12,752 nucleotides of DNA from an uncultured Oxalobacteraceae bacterium. GTDB taxonomy: Bacteria > Pseudomonadota > Gammaproteobacteria > Burkholderiales > Burkholderiaceae. Positions 1 through 6,928 of this stretch are shown here, piece after piece; position 1 is the stretch's first letter, and each line of letters opens with the position of its first letter. The position numbers and the translations under genes are program-made. The notes under the pieces are model-generated. The model made no database searches, was not told where the DNA came from, and saw only the letters and a program-made list of their open reading frames with translations. The DNA lies in assembly GCA_946478765.1 (NCBI GenBank), contig CAMLDH010000085.1:1-12752 (forward strand), given 5' to 3'.

Positions 1-861
1 GATCTCGGCATACGAGATCAGCGAATACGCTTCCCGCGTAAAGTAGCCGATGCCGAACTGACCCGAGATCATCTCGGCTGCAATCAGTGACACCCACGCC
101 ACGCCCATGCCGACCGCCAGTCCGGTAAAGATGTGCGGCAAGGCGCCCGGTACCACCACATACAGCAGCAGACTCGGTTCGCGTGTGCCGAGACAACGCG
201 CGGCCCGCAACAGCACATCGTCGATTTCTTCGACGCCCTGTATCGTATTCAACAGGATCGGGAAGAAGGCGCCGAGAAAGGTAATGAATACGATGCTGAC
301 TTCATTGCTCGGCCACAGCATGATCGCCATTGGCACCCATGCAATCGCGGGAATCGGGCGGAACACTTCCAGCGCCGGCAAACTGAAATAACGCACTAGC
401 CGGTAACGCCCGATCATCACACCCAGCAGCACGCCCAACACGGCAGCAGCGAAAAATCCGAGCAGGATGCGGCGTACGCTGACGCCGATGTTCTGGATGA
501 ATTTCGACGACTGCGTGACTTCGAGAATCTTGTCGAACACATCGCCCGGCGTCGGTATGTTGGTAAAGCGAACGTAAAAATCGACGCGATACTTCGTGGC
601 CAGATACCAGACCAGCAATACGCTGCCGATCGATAATGCGCCCAGCAGGTACATCACCAGATTGTTGCGTATCCATGCGGTCAGCGCAGCCGATGGGGGC
701 ACCGTGTTCGTCGCCGGCTTGTGCCGTTCAATTTCAACACTGTTTGCAGCATTGCCGCCGGTCGGGACAACGTGCGCCGGCAAGTCGACGATGGAATGCA
801 GCGCCGATGCACTGGCACCGGAAGGTGCGATGCGGGGCGCGGAAAGTTTGGCGGTTCTCAT
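1..861 (-). CDS. ABC transporter permease, SsuC/TauC/NrtB type (partial, 3' end off the window)
   Basis: Inner-membrane permease of an anion importer that would pair with the binding protein encoded just upstream. The frame is open from the ATG at 861 to base 1, giving 287 visible residues. The first ~65 residues are hydrophilic and rich in Ala, Ser and Pro; the first membrane helix is about residues 67-88. Further hydrophobic segments lie near 131-150, 171-183, 188-206 and 248-262. The cytoplasmic EAA loop, which docks to the ATPase, is clear at about 219-246 (RAARCLGTREPSLLLY, then VPGALPHIFTGL). Sequences such as FRPIPAIAWVP (167-177) are typical of the sulfonate/taurine/nitrate permease family. 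AAGAGG lies just upstream of the start, and the gene begins 2 nt after the binding-protein stop. The N-terminal extension is longer than I expect for this family, so a later start cannot be excluded. An ATPase gene is expected beyond the left edge. Confidence 0.9.
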   Translation of the reverse strand, partial: MRTAKLSAPRIAPSGASASALHSIVDLPAHVVPTGGNAANSVEIERHKPATNTVPPSAALTAWIRNNLVMYLLGALSIGSVLLVWYLATKYRVDFYVRFTNIPTPGDVFDKILEVTQSSKFIQNIGVSVRRILLGFFAAAVLGVLLGVMIGRYRLVRYFSLPALEVFRPIPAIAWVPMAIMLWPSNEVSIVFITFLGAFFPILLNTIQGVEEIDDVLLRAARCLGTREPSLLLYVVVPGALPHIFTGLAVGMGVAWVSLIAAEMISGQFGIGYFTREAYSLISYAEI

Positions 862-863
862 GA

Positions 864-2318
864 TTACCTCTTGGCAGCGGTGAGTGCTTCGGCGTAGGTG
901 ACCACTTTGCCGTTCGCTTTTTCTGCGTAGCTTTCGGCATCCTTTTTCAGCAGGAACGGCACGATATCCACGCCGGACGGATGAGCGGCAGAAACCGAAT
1001 AAAATGCCTTGTCGGCAAATAACTTGATGCCAAGCGATTTATCGTACAGATAGGCGACTGCCACTTTCTTGCCATCGTCCTGGTATTTTCTGATGCCCAG
1101 CAGCGTGCATTTCGGCGAACTGGCCGGCACGATCTGGCCGCCGTCCAGCCAGATTTGCCCGGCTTCCTTCGGTCGCGTTACCGTCGTATTGCAGAGCGGG
1201 TCCTTGCCCTGCACTTCATAGTTCGACAGCGTCTGTTTCTGTGCCTCATAGTCGAGGCCGCGCTCCTTGAACGCCTGCCGTACATAGGTCTCGTTGACCC
1301 ACGACTCGACGTTGAATTGCTTGACCCGATTCATCTTATGCAGCACGCCGAATGCGGCCTTGATGGTGTCGAGCCAGCGCGGCTTGATCGACGGATCCAG
1401 CGTATGGATGCCGCCCGGACCGAGGAAAATATAGGCCACTTCCTTATCGATCCTGGTCCACTCCTGGATTTTTTCAGCGGCGAGTTTCGGGTCCTTGCGT
1501 ACCCAGTCGTTCGCTTCCATCAATGCCTTGATGTAGGCGACCACCACTTCCGGATACTGGCTAGCGAAATCCTTGCGCACGACCACACCGTGAAAGGTCG
1601 GCACCTTGGTCTGCGCGCCGTCGAATATCTTGCGCGCAAACCCCCGGTTCGGCAGCAGCTCGGCAAACGGCACGAAGTCCGCATGGGCGTCGATCTTTTT
1701 TTCCTGCAGATTGGTGGTGCCGACCTCGGGCGTCTGGCTGACCAGGTTCCAATAGCTGTCGGTCCAGCCCCGTTCCTGCATTGCCTGCAGCACCATGCCG
1801 TGTGCGGCTGATCCGAACGGCACGGAGATTGTTTTGCCCTTGAGATCGGCCAACGCGTAATAAGGGCTGTCCTTGTGCACCACAATGCCGTTGCCGGCAC
1901 CGAACGCGTTGTACGCGATGATCGCCACCAGTTGTGTTTCATTGCCCGTGGTCTGCTGGCCGGTCGCGCCGTTGACCAGCAGCGGATAGTCGCCCATCAT
2001 GCCGATTTGCAGCTTGTTGGCGATCATGCCGTTGGTGACGGGCGGGCCGGAAGTGAAGTTTTGCCAATCGAGTTTGAAGTCGATATTGCTGTATTTTCCG
2101 GTCTTTGGAAGGTGCTTTTCCAGCAGCTTCAATTCCTTGATGACGATGCCGCCGGTGACGGTGTTGGTGGTGGTATTTTGGATGCCGATACCGATGGTCA
2201 CGACTTCCTTTGAATGTGCAGCTGGAATCTGCCACAGCGACAGCATGAGGAGGAGACCTCCGGCGCGGCGGATCGATGAAAGCAGGGTGGCCACGTTCAA
2301 TTTAACGACGTGTGTCAT
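864..2318 (-). CDS. ABC transporter substrate-binding protein (SsuA/TauA/NrtA class) with a NosL-like C-terminal extension
   Basis: Periplasmic binding protein that should deliver a small anion to the permease encoded 2 nt downstream. It has 484 residues against roughly 320-340 for ordinary SsuA/TauA proteins. Residues 1-36 form a signal peptide (RR near 17-18, a Leu-rich core, AHS before the probable cut). The body, to about residue 360, has family hallmarks: IANKLQIGMMGDYPLLVNG, GKTISVPFGSAAHGM and a family-like GGIHTLDPSIKPRW. The extra ~120 residues include Cys376 and Cys404 and end with a block reading FADKAFYSV, then DIVPFLLKKDAESYAEK and NGKVVTYAEAL. That block resembles NosL, a copper-binding accessory protein of nitrous oxide reductase; this is recognition by eye, not a search result. 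The ATG overlaps the HEAT-gene stop (ATGA) and has GGAGG 6 nt upstream. The ligand is unknown; sulfonate, nitrate, thiocyanate-like or other anions all fit the class. Confidence 0.9.
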   Translation of the reverse strand: MTHVVKLNVATLLSSIRRAGGLLLMLSLWQIPAAHSKEVVTIGIGIQNTTTNTVTGGIVIKELKLLEKHLPKTGKYSNIDFKLDWQNFTSGPPVTNGMIANKLQIGMMGDYPLLVNGATGQQTTGNETQLVAIIAYNAFGAGNGIVVHKDSPYYALADLKGKTISVPFGSAAHGMVLQAMQERGWTDSYWNLVSQTPEVGTTNLQEKKIDAHADFVPFAELLPNRGFARKIFDGAQTKVPTFHGVVVRKDFASQYPEVVVAYIKALMEANDWVRKDPKLAAEKIQEWTRIDKEVAYIFLGPGGIHTLDPSIKPRWLDTIKAAFGVLHKMNRVKQFNVESWVNETYVRQAFKERGLDYEAQKQTLSNYEVQGKDPLCNTTVTRPKEAGQIWLDGGQIVPASSPKCTLLGIRKYQDDGKKVAVAYLYDKSLGIKLFADKAFYSVSAAHPSGVDIVPFLLKKDAESYAEKANGKVVTYAEALTAAKR

Positions 2319-3268
2319 GCCGCACCTCCGCAGCCCATCTGGATGCTGGCCAGCGCCAGCTTCGCCAGTTTTCGCACATCCGGATCGCTATCGCCGAGCG
2401 CTTGCTCCAGATAGGTGATGGCGCGGGTGTCGGCGATCTCGCCCAATGCGATGACGGCTTCCTTGCGCAGGTTGCTGATCGGATGTTGCAGCACATCGCA
2501 CAGCGAAGGGACCGCGGCTTTCGCTTTCAATTTGCCGAGGCTGCGCGCGGATTTCAGGCGCACTTGCCAGTATTCGTCGTCCATCGCCTTCACCAGATCT
2601 GGAATGCCGAGCGTCAAACCAAGCTTGCCGATGGTTGACGCGGCTTCCTCCCGCACCTGCCACGCCGGATCGGACAAGGTACGGCTCAGCGCCGGCTGCA
2701 CGCTAACGGCAGAAGCGTATCCCAATGCACCGACCGCTGCACGCCGCACTTCCGGTTCGCGGTCGTTGGCTGCGACATTGGCGATGGCGCCGATGGCTTG
2801 CGGCTTCTTCAGATAGCCCAGTACGCCAACCGCTTCGCGCCTTACGCCATCGTTCTCATCCGTTAGCGCATTCATCGCCGGTTCGAATGCGGCACTGACA
2901 CGCAACGCCTTGATCGCGCGGAAAGCGGCGGCGCGCACGTCCGCCTCTGTGTCGGCCAGATACGGCAGCAGCTGCGGTGCGCAAGCCGGGTTCTTCAGTT
3001 CCGCCAGTGTCTGCGCGGTGGCGGAACGAACCTCGAAATCGCTGTCCTTGAGCAGCGGCGCCAGCGCCTGCAGCACATCGAATTCTTCCCATCCCTCGGC
3101 CGCCCTGGCAGCTTCCAGCCGAACGCCGGGATCGGCATCGCCCAGCGCAGCGATCAGCAGCGGCACGATATCGTCCTCTTCGTCGGAATACGGCAGATCG
3201 ATCACCGCGACGCGCCGTACACCGGGATCGGCGCTGCGCAGGCGCTCATGCAAACTGTTTGCAATCAT
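2315..3268 (-). CDS. HEAT-repeat protein
   Basis: Probably a cytoplasmic scaffold or assembly factor, since it has no signal peptide or membrane segment. The 317 residues are almost entirely helical repeats of about 31 residues. Ten copies of the D-x-x-V-R signature can be counted in order: DPGVRR, DPGVRL, DFEVRS, EADVRA, NDGVRR, EPEVRR, AWQVRE, YWQVRL, ISNLRK and DPDVRK. The short tail is GCGGAA. The frame stays open upstream to 3460, but that part overlaps the ferredoxin gene and does not look like protein. The ATG at 3266-3268 has AAGGAG 7 nt upstream, inside the ferredoxin stop region, so I start there. The last codons carry the ribosome binding site of the binding-protein gene. HEAT proteins often act as binding platforms or cofactor-enzyme chaperones (phycocyanin lyases are one example). 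A role in assembling or docking the neighbouring flavoprotein/ferredoxin is my inference. Confidence 0.9.
   Translation of the reverse strand: MIANSLHERLRSADPGVRRVAVIDLPYSDEEDDIVPLLIAALGDADPGVRLEAARAAEGWEEFDVLQALAPLLKDSDFEVRSATAQTLAELKNPACAPQLLPYLADTEADVRAAAFRAIKALRVSAAFEPAMNALTDENDGVRREAVGVLGYLKKPQAIGAIANVAANDREPEVRRAAVGALGYASAVSVQPALSRTLSDPAWQVREEAASTIGKLGLTLGIPDLVKAMDDEYWQVRLKSARSLGKLKAKAAVPSLCDVLQHPISNLRKEAVIALGEIADTRAITYLEQALGDSDPDVRKLAKLALASIQMGCGGAA
2325..2329 (-). promoter_or_regulatory. Ribosome binding site of the substrate-binding protein gene
   Basis: GGAGG lies 6 nt before the ATG at 2318, inside the last codons of the HEAT gene. It fixes the start and suggests translational coupling through the ATGA overlap. 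Confidence 0.8.
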
Positions 3269-3275
3269 GAAGCCG

Positions 3276-3281
3276 CTCCTT
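3276..3281 (-). promoter_or_regulatory. Ribosome binding site of the HEAT-repeat gene
   Basis: AAGGAG overlaps the ferredoxin TAA stop and sits 7 nt before the ATG at 3268. It decides between this start and the much longer open frame reaching back to 3460. Confidence 0.85.
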
Positions 3282-3513
3282 AACGTACGAGGTAGGGAAT
3301 GTTGACGTGCACCGCGCCGGTCGGGCAGTCCTTCTCGCACGGCATGCAATACCAGCATTCGTCGAATTTCATGAACGCCTTGTTCTTGACCAGATCGATG
3401 GCCAGTACGTCGAGCGGGCACACATCGACGCAAACGGTGCAGCCCTTGTCTGCAATGCATTTGGCTTCATCGACAACGACGGGGGCCTGGGTGCGGGTGA
3501 TGGCAATAGTCAT
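3280..3513 (-). CDS. AprB-like ferredoxin with two 4Fe-4S sites
   Basis: Small electron-transfer protein of 77 residues, cytoplasmic by its lack of a signal. Two cysteine clusters are visible. Site I is C19-x5-C25-x2-C28-x3-C32-P; its first spacing is wider than the usual x2. Site II is C53-x2-C56-x2-C59-x3-C63-P (CWYCMPCEKDCPTGAV). The wide spacing in site I and the CWxCxxCxxxCP form of site II recall AprB, the iron-sulfur subunit of adenylylsulfate reductase, which is roughly twice as long (about 150 residues) because of a C-terminal extension missing here. It lies 14 nt after the flavoprotein gene and 11 nt before the HEAT gene, so it most likely carries electrons to or from that flavoprotein. 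AAGAGAA upstream of the ATG is a modest ribosome binding site. The iron-sulfur assignment is secure; the partner is inferred from order. Confidence 0.92.
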   Translation of the reverse strand: MTIAITRTQAPVVVDEAKCIADKGCTVCVDVCPLDVLAIDLVKNKAFMKFDECWYCMPCEKDCPTGAVHVNIPYLVR

Positions 3514-3527
3514 GATTCTCTTATTGG

Positions 3528-5258
3528 TTATGCAGCGGTGGTCTGGGCGGCGACACGCAGGCGCTGGTACGCAGCTTTTTCATGCTCGTTGAGCTCGACG
3601 ATGTACGGCTCGATTGCGCGCTTGCGGAACGCCATGCTGCCGTCGGCCGCGCGCTTGACATTGGTGTGGCAGAACCAGTTGTCGTCATCCTTCTCGGGAT
3701 GGTCGACGCACAGGTGGTACAGACCCCAGCGGCTTTCGGTGCGAAACAGCGATGCACGTGCCGCCAGTTCCGCGCAGTCGCGGATCGTATGCGCTTCCAT
3801 TGCGCGCATCAGTTCGTGCGGATTGTCGGCGCTCACGTCATTCAAGTCTTCCTTGATTTCATCGAAGCGCTGCAATCCGATTTCCATCTTGCGGGTGACC
3901 TTTGGCGGTTGCAGGTAATCGTTGACGATGCGGCGTGTCTTGTATTCGACCTGGAACGGCGTCAACCCTTCGCTGCGCGCCAGCGGTGCGGCAATACGCG
4001 CCCGTTCCACTTCCACCATGTCGCGGTCGACGACCGGTGCGCCGATGCCGGACACGTAGTTCGCCGCGTTTTCGCCGCAAAACTTTCCATACACAAAAGC
4101 GCCGAGCATATAGTTGTGCGGAATGCTGGCGCAGTCGCCTGCGGCGTACAGGCCGGGAATCGACGCTTCCCCCTTTTCATTAGTCCAGATGCCGGACGCG
4201 CTATGACCGCTGCAAAATCCGATTTCAGAGATATGCATCTCGATCGATTTCTGCCGGTAATCGGTGCCGCGCCGTTCATGGAAACGGCCCCGGCTCGGAC
4301 GTTCATTGGTATGCAGAATGTGTTCGATTTCGGAAATGGTTTCTTCCGCCAAGTGGTCGAGCTTCAGGAACACCGGACCTTTGCCGCCTTCGAGTTCATT
4401 GAAGAACTCCAGCATCATCTGCCCGCTCCAGTAGTCGCATTCGATGAAGCGCTCGCCGGCCGCATTCGCGGTATAACCGCCGAACGGGCCGGTGACATAT
4501 GCGCACGCGGGACCGTTGTAATCCTTGATCAGCGGATTGACCTGGAAGCATTCCAGGTTGGTAAGATCGGCGCCCGCGTGGTAAGCCATCACGTGGCCCT
4601 CGCCGCAATTGGTCGGGTTCTCGTAGGTGCCCCACAGATAACCGGAGGCCGGCAGGCCGAGGCGGCCGGCAGCGCCGGTACACAGCACCACCGCTTTTGC
4701 CTTGATCACGTAAAAATCCGCGGTACGGCAGTCGAACCCCATCACGCCGGTGATCTCGCCGGTTGGACCGGTCAGCAGGCGCGTGACCACCACGCGGTTG
4801 GTGATGGCCACGCGAGCGCGTTTCAATTGCCGATACAGTACGCGCTTCATGTGATGACCTTCCGGCATCGGCAACACATAACTGCCCAGATGATGCACCT
4901 TGCGCACCGCGTAATCGCCGGTCTCGTCCTTTTCAAACTTGATGCCCCAGCGATCCAGCTCTTCGATCATCGAAAAGCTGTTGCACGCATAGGCATAAAC
5001 GCCTTTCTGATCGACGATGCCGTCGTTGGCCACGGTGATTTCCTTGGTGTATTGCTCCGGTGTCGCGTGGCCGGGTATCACTGCATTGTTCAAGCCATCC
5101 ATGCCCATCGAAATGGCGCCGCTACGCTTGACGTTCGCCTTGTCCAGCAACAGCACCCGCAGATTCGGATTGCTTTCCTTGGCCTTGACCGCGGCCATCG
5201 GCCCGCCGGTGCCGCCGCCGACGATGACGATGTCGTACTCCAGTTCGATCGTATTCAT
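3528..5258 (-). CDS. FAD-dependent oxidoreductase, AprA-like (fumarate reductase/SDH flavoprotein superfamily)
   Basis: Cytoplasmic flavoprotein and first gene of the operon, 576 residues. The N terminus has the FAD-binding βαβ turn (IVGGGTGGPMAAVKA, residues 12-26) followed by an acidic strand end (LLLDKAN). A second FAD contact is GLYAAGDC (about 369-376). Where fumarate reductase has a conserved NRLGGNS, this protein has PHNYMLGAF. That is closer to the GHKFSSGS segment I recall in AprA. The central part (NPLIKDYNGPACAYVTGPFG, RPSRGRFHERRGTDYRQ, IGFCSGHSASG) and the C-terminal RTESRWGLYH and DDDNW segments also look AprA-like. AprA is about 620-660 residues, so this is a somewhat shorter relative. 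AprA reduces adenylylsulfate to sulfite and AMP or runs in reverse; whether this protein uses adenylylsulfate is not shown. The next gene encodes an AprB-like ferredoxin, which supports an αβ complex. The ATG has AAAGGCGG just upstream. Family confidence is high; the exact reaction is unknown. Confidence 0.9.
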   Translation of the reverse strand: MNTIELEYDIVIVGGGTGGPMAAVKAKESNPNLRVLLLDKANVKRSGAISMGMDGLNNAVIPGHATPEQYTKEITVANDGIVDQKGVYAYACNSFSMIEELDRWGIKFEKDETGDYAVRKVHHLGSYVLPMPEGHHMKRVLYRQLKRARVAITNRVVVTRLLTGPTGEITGVMGFDCRTADFYVIKAKAVVLCTGAAGRLGLPASGYLWGTYENPTNCGEGHVMAYHAGADLTNLECFQVNPLIKDYNGPACAYVTGPFGGYTANAAGERFIECDYWSGQMMLEFFNELEGGKGPVFLKLDHLAEETISEIEHILHTNERPSRGRFHERRGTDYRQKSIEMHISEIGFCSGHSASGIWTNEKGEASIPGLYAAGDCASIPHNYMLGAFVYGKFCGENAANYVSGIGAPVVDRDMVEVERARIAAPLARSEGLTPFQVEYKTRRIVNDYLQPPKVTRKMEIGLQRFDEIKEDLNDVSADNPHELMRAMEAHTIRDCAELAARASLFRTESRWGLYHLCVDHPEKDDDNWFCHTNVKRAADGSMAFRKRAIEPYIVELNEHEKAAYQRLRVAAQTTAA

Positions 5259-5328
5259 TTCCGCCTTTTAATAAAAAATGTGGAGCATCCAACAAAACAG
5301 CGTAACTACATGACAGGTAAAAACGAAC

Positions 5329-5345
5329 GAATTGTTTCGCAATTC
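5329..5345. repeat. Inverted repeat, possible operator
   Basis: Perfect 6-bp arms GAATTG/CAATTC around a 5-nt spacer, about 70 bp upstream of the flavoprotein start and 230 bp upstream of the cytochrome start. The position fits a regulator site serving either gene; no T-run follows, so it is not a terminator. Confidence 0.4.
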
Positions 5346-5565
5346 CTTATGCGCGTTATGCATATGCCTGCCTTGATTGCCGGCATCAACGCCGTGCAGC
5401 GATTCGGCAAAACGACGGTGACGCAAGGAAAGGCTGCAGGCGACGGACATGTCGTGTTTGCGTTTGCTCAAAAAAGCAAGCCAAAACGTGGCGCATGATG
5501 AATTCGTCACTTCTGCCGAACAGGCCGTACATCGCGCACCGAGCGGCAAAGATACCCATGGCAAT

Positions 5566-5570
5566 GGAGG
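5566..5570 (+). promoter_or_regulatory. Ribosome binding site of the cytochrome gene
   Basis: GGAGG is 5 nt before the ATG at 5576. It selects this start over the in-frame ATG at 5495, which would add 27 residues ahead of an otherwise normal signal peptide. Confidence 0.8.
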
Positions 5571-5575
5571 TCAAG

Positions 5576-6928
5576 ATGAAACGTCATTGGCGATATATCC
5601 TGGCAGTTCCCGTCTTGGCAGTCTTGGTTCTCCAGGCAGGTTACTACTTCAGCCAGTCTCTGGCGGCCGATCCAGGCAAGGACGGGCAACCGAACACCGA
5701 ACTCGACAGGCAAATCGAACAGAACGCACAGCGGTCGATTAGAGAAGGACGGCAAATCTTCCGTTTCGATACCTTCGGCGATGAGGCGTTCTGGGGCGAT
5801 ACCATCAAGCTGCATCAAGCGATCCAGGGTGCACGCTTTGGCGGCGTCGGCCCGGGCGTGAGCCCTAAAACTGCGCTGGATGTCGGACTGAAAGTGGACG
5901 CCGATGCGCTTCCTCCGGCCCTCACCGAAAGCCTCAAGAAAGGCCAGGTCGATCTGAATGATCCGGCCAATACGCTTGCGCTGCTCAAGGCGAACGCGGT
6001 GGTCGGCGTGACCGGGATTTTCGACGCGAGCGGGCATCTGCGATCGATGGGAATACAGTGCGCGCTGTGCCACTCCACGGTCGACAATTCGCTCGCACCA
6101 GGGATCGGCCATCGACTCGATGGTTGGGCCAATCGGGATCTGAACGTCGGTGCGATCATCAATCTTTCGCCCGATCTCAGCGCCGTGGCGAAATTGCTCA
6201 ATATGAGCGAAGAGGCCGTGCGCGTCGTGCTTGCGGCCTGGGGACCGGGAAAATTCGACGCCGAACTGCTACTGGACGGCAAAGGCTTCCGGCCGGACGG
6301 GAAAACTGCGGCGACACTCCTCCCGCCGGCATTCGGCCTGGCAGGCGTGAACCAGCATACATGGACAGGGTGGGGTTCCGTGCCGCATTGGAATGCGTTT
6401 GTCGCCAATCTGGCAATGCATGGCAAGGGCACCTTCTACGACCCGCGTCTGAATGATCCTGCGAAATTTCCCGTGGCGGCCCGCAATGGCTTCGGCAACG
6501 TGCGCAATGATCCTGATTTATTCAGCGCCAAATCGCCGGCCCTGCATCTCTATCAGCTTGCCATTCCCGCGCCGCCCCCGCCGGCGGGCAGCTTCGACCA
6601 GAACGCAGCGCTGCGCGGCAAACAATTGTTCGACAATAAGGCGAAGTGCGCCACCTGCCATGTTGCGCCGGCTTTCACCGAGCCGGGCTGGAACATGCAT
6701 ACCGCGCAAGAAATCGGCATCGACGATTTCCAGGCGAGCCGGGCGCCCGATAACCGATACCGTACGGCGCCGCTGAAAGGATTGTGGACCCATACCAAGG
6801 GCGGCTTTTATCATGACGGACGTTTTCCAGCCCTGCGCGATGTCGTCAACCACTACGATGCCCATTTCAGCTTAAGCCTGTCGGAGCAAGAAAAGGTCGA
6901 TTTGGTCGAATACTTGAAGTCGCTTTAA
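5576..6928 (+). CDS. Exported diheme cytochrome c
   Basis: Periplasmic electron-transfer protein or peroxidase-like enzyme of 450 residues. It opens with MKRHWRY and a hydrophobic stretch to about residue 26, a signal peptide or membrane anchor. Two CxxCH heme sites are present: CALCH at 162-166 and CATCH at 358-362. The second sits in a typical class I cytochrome setting (RGKQLFDNKAKCATCHVAP). The C terminus has YRTAPLKGLW, GGFYHDGRFPALRDVVNHYD and a closing LVEYLKSL. This pattern recalls the bacterial cytochrome c peroxidase/MauG group, although the first half (RFDTFGDEAFW) is not one I can assign. It is transcribed away from the AprA-like operon across a shared 317-bp region. Because it is periplasmic and the flavoprotein is cytoplasmic, any electron link would need the quinone pool or another carrier. 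Function beyond heme binding is uncertain. Confidence 0.9.
   Translation: MKRHWRYILAVPVLAVLVLQAGYYFSQSLAADPGKDGQPNTELDRQIEQNAQRSIREGRQIFRFDTFGDEAFWGDTIKLHQAIQGARFGGVGPGVSPKTALDVGLKVDADALPPALTESLKKGQVDLNDPANTLALLKANAVVGVTGIFDASGHLRSMGIQCALCHSTVDNSLAPGIGHRLDGWANRDLNVGAIINLSPDLSAVAKLLNMSEEAVRVVLAAWGPGKFDAELLLDGKGFRPDGKTAATLLPPAFGLAGVNQHTWTGWGSVPHWNAFVANLAMHGKGTFYDPRLNDPAKFPVAARNGFGNVRNDPDLFSAKSPALHLYQLAIPAPPPPAGSFDQNAALRGKQLFDNKAKCATCHVAPAFTEPGWNMHTAQEIGIDDFQASRAPDNRYRTAPLKGLWTHTKGGFYHDGRFPALRDVVNHYDAHFSLSLSEQEKVDLVEYLKSL

Larger units (their letters stand above)
5259..5575. promoter_or_regulatory. Divergent intergenic region between the AprA-like operon and the cytochrome gene
   Basis: These 317 bases hold no convincing gene and should carry promoters in both directions. 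Visible structure: an inverted repeat GAATTG-TTTCG-CAATTC at 5329-5345, then two TTATGC copies (5347-5352 and 5356-5361) followed by ATATGC (5362-5367). Such short dyads and AT-rich repeats could bind a LysR-type regulator such as CysB/Cbl, but I see no decisive match. No clean -35/-10 pair was found on either strand. Confidence 0.45.

Noticed and set aside
1155..1811. A 218-codon plus-strand frame opposite the binding-protein gene
   Set aside because: No recognisable domain and fully antisense to a clear gene; the composition is typical of a reverse-strand shadow.
3269..3460. Longer start for the HEAT-repeat protein
   Set aside because: The extra 64 residues overlap the ferredoxin in another frame and are Arg-rich nonsense, while AAGGAG stands before the ATG at 3268.
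3582..5498. A 638-codon open frame on the plus strand opposite the flavoprotein gene
   Set aside because: It is antisense to a clear FAD enzyme, is rich in Arg, His and Ala without motifs, and mirrors GC-rich codon use. It is a shadow.
5495..5575. Upstream in-frame ATG for the cytochrome
   Set aside because: It would put 27 residues before a normal signal peptide; the ATG at 5576 has GGAGG at the right distance.
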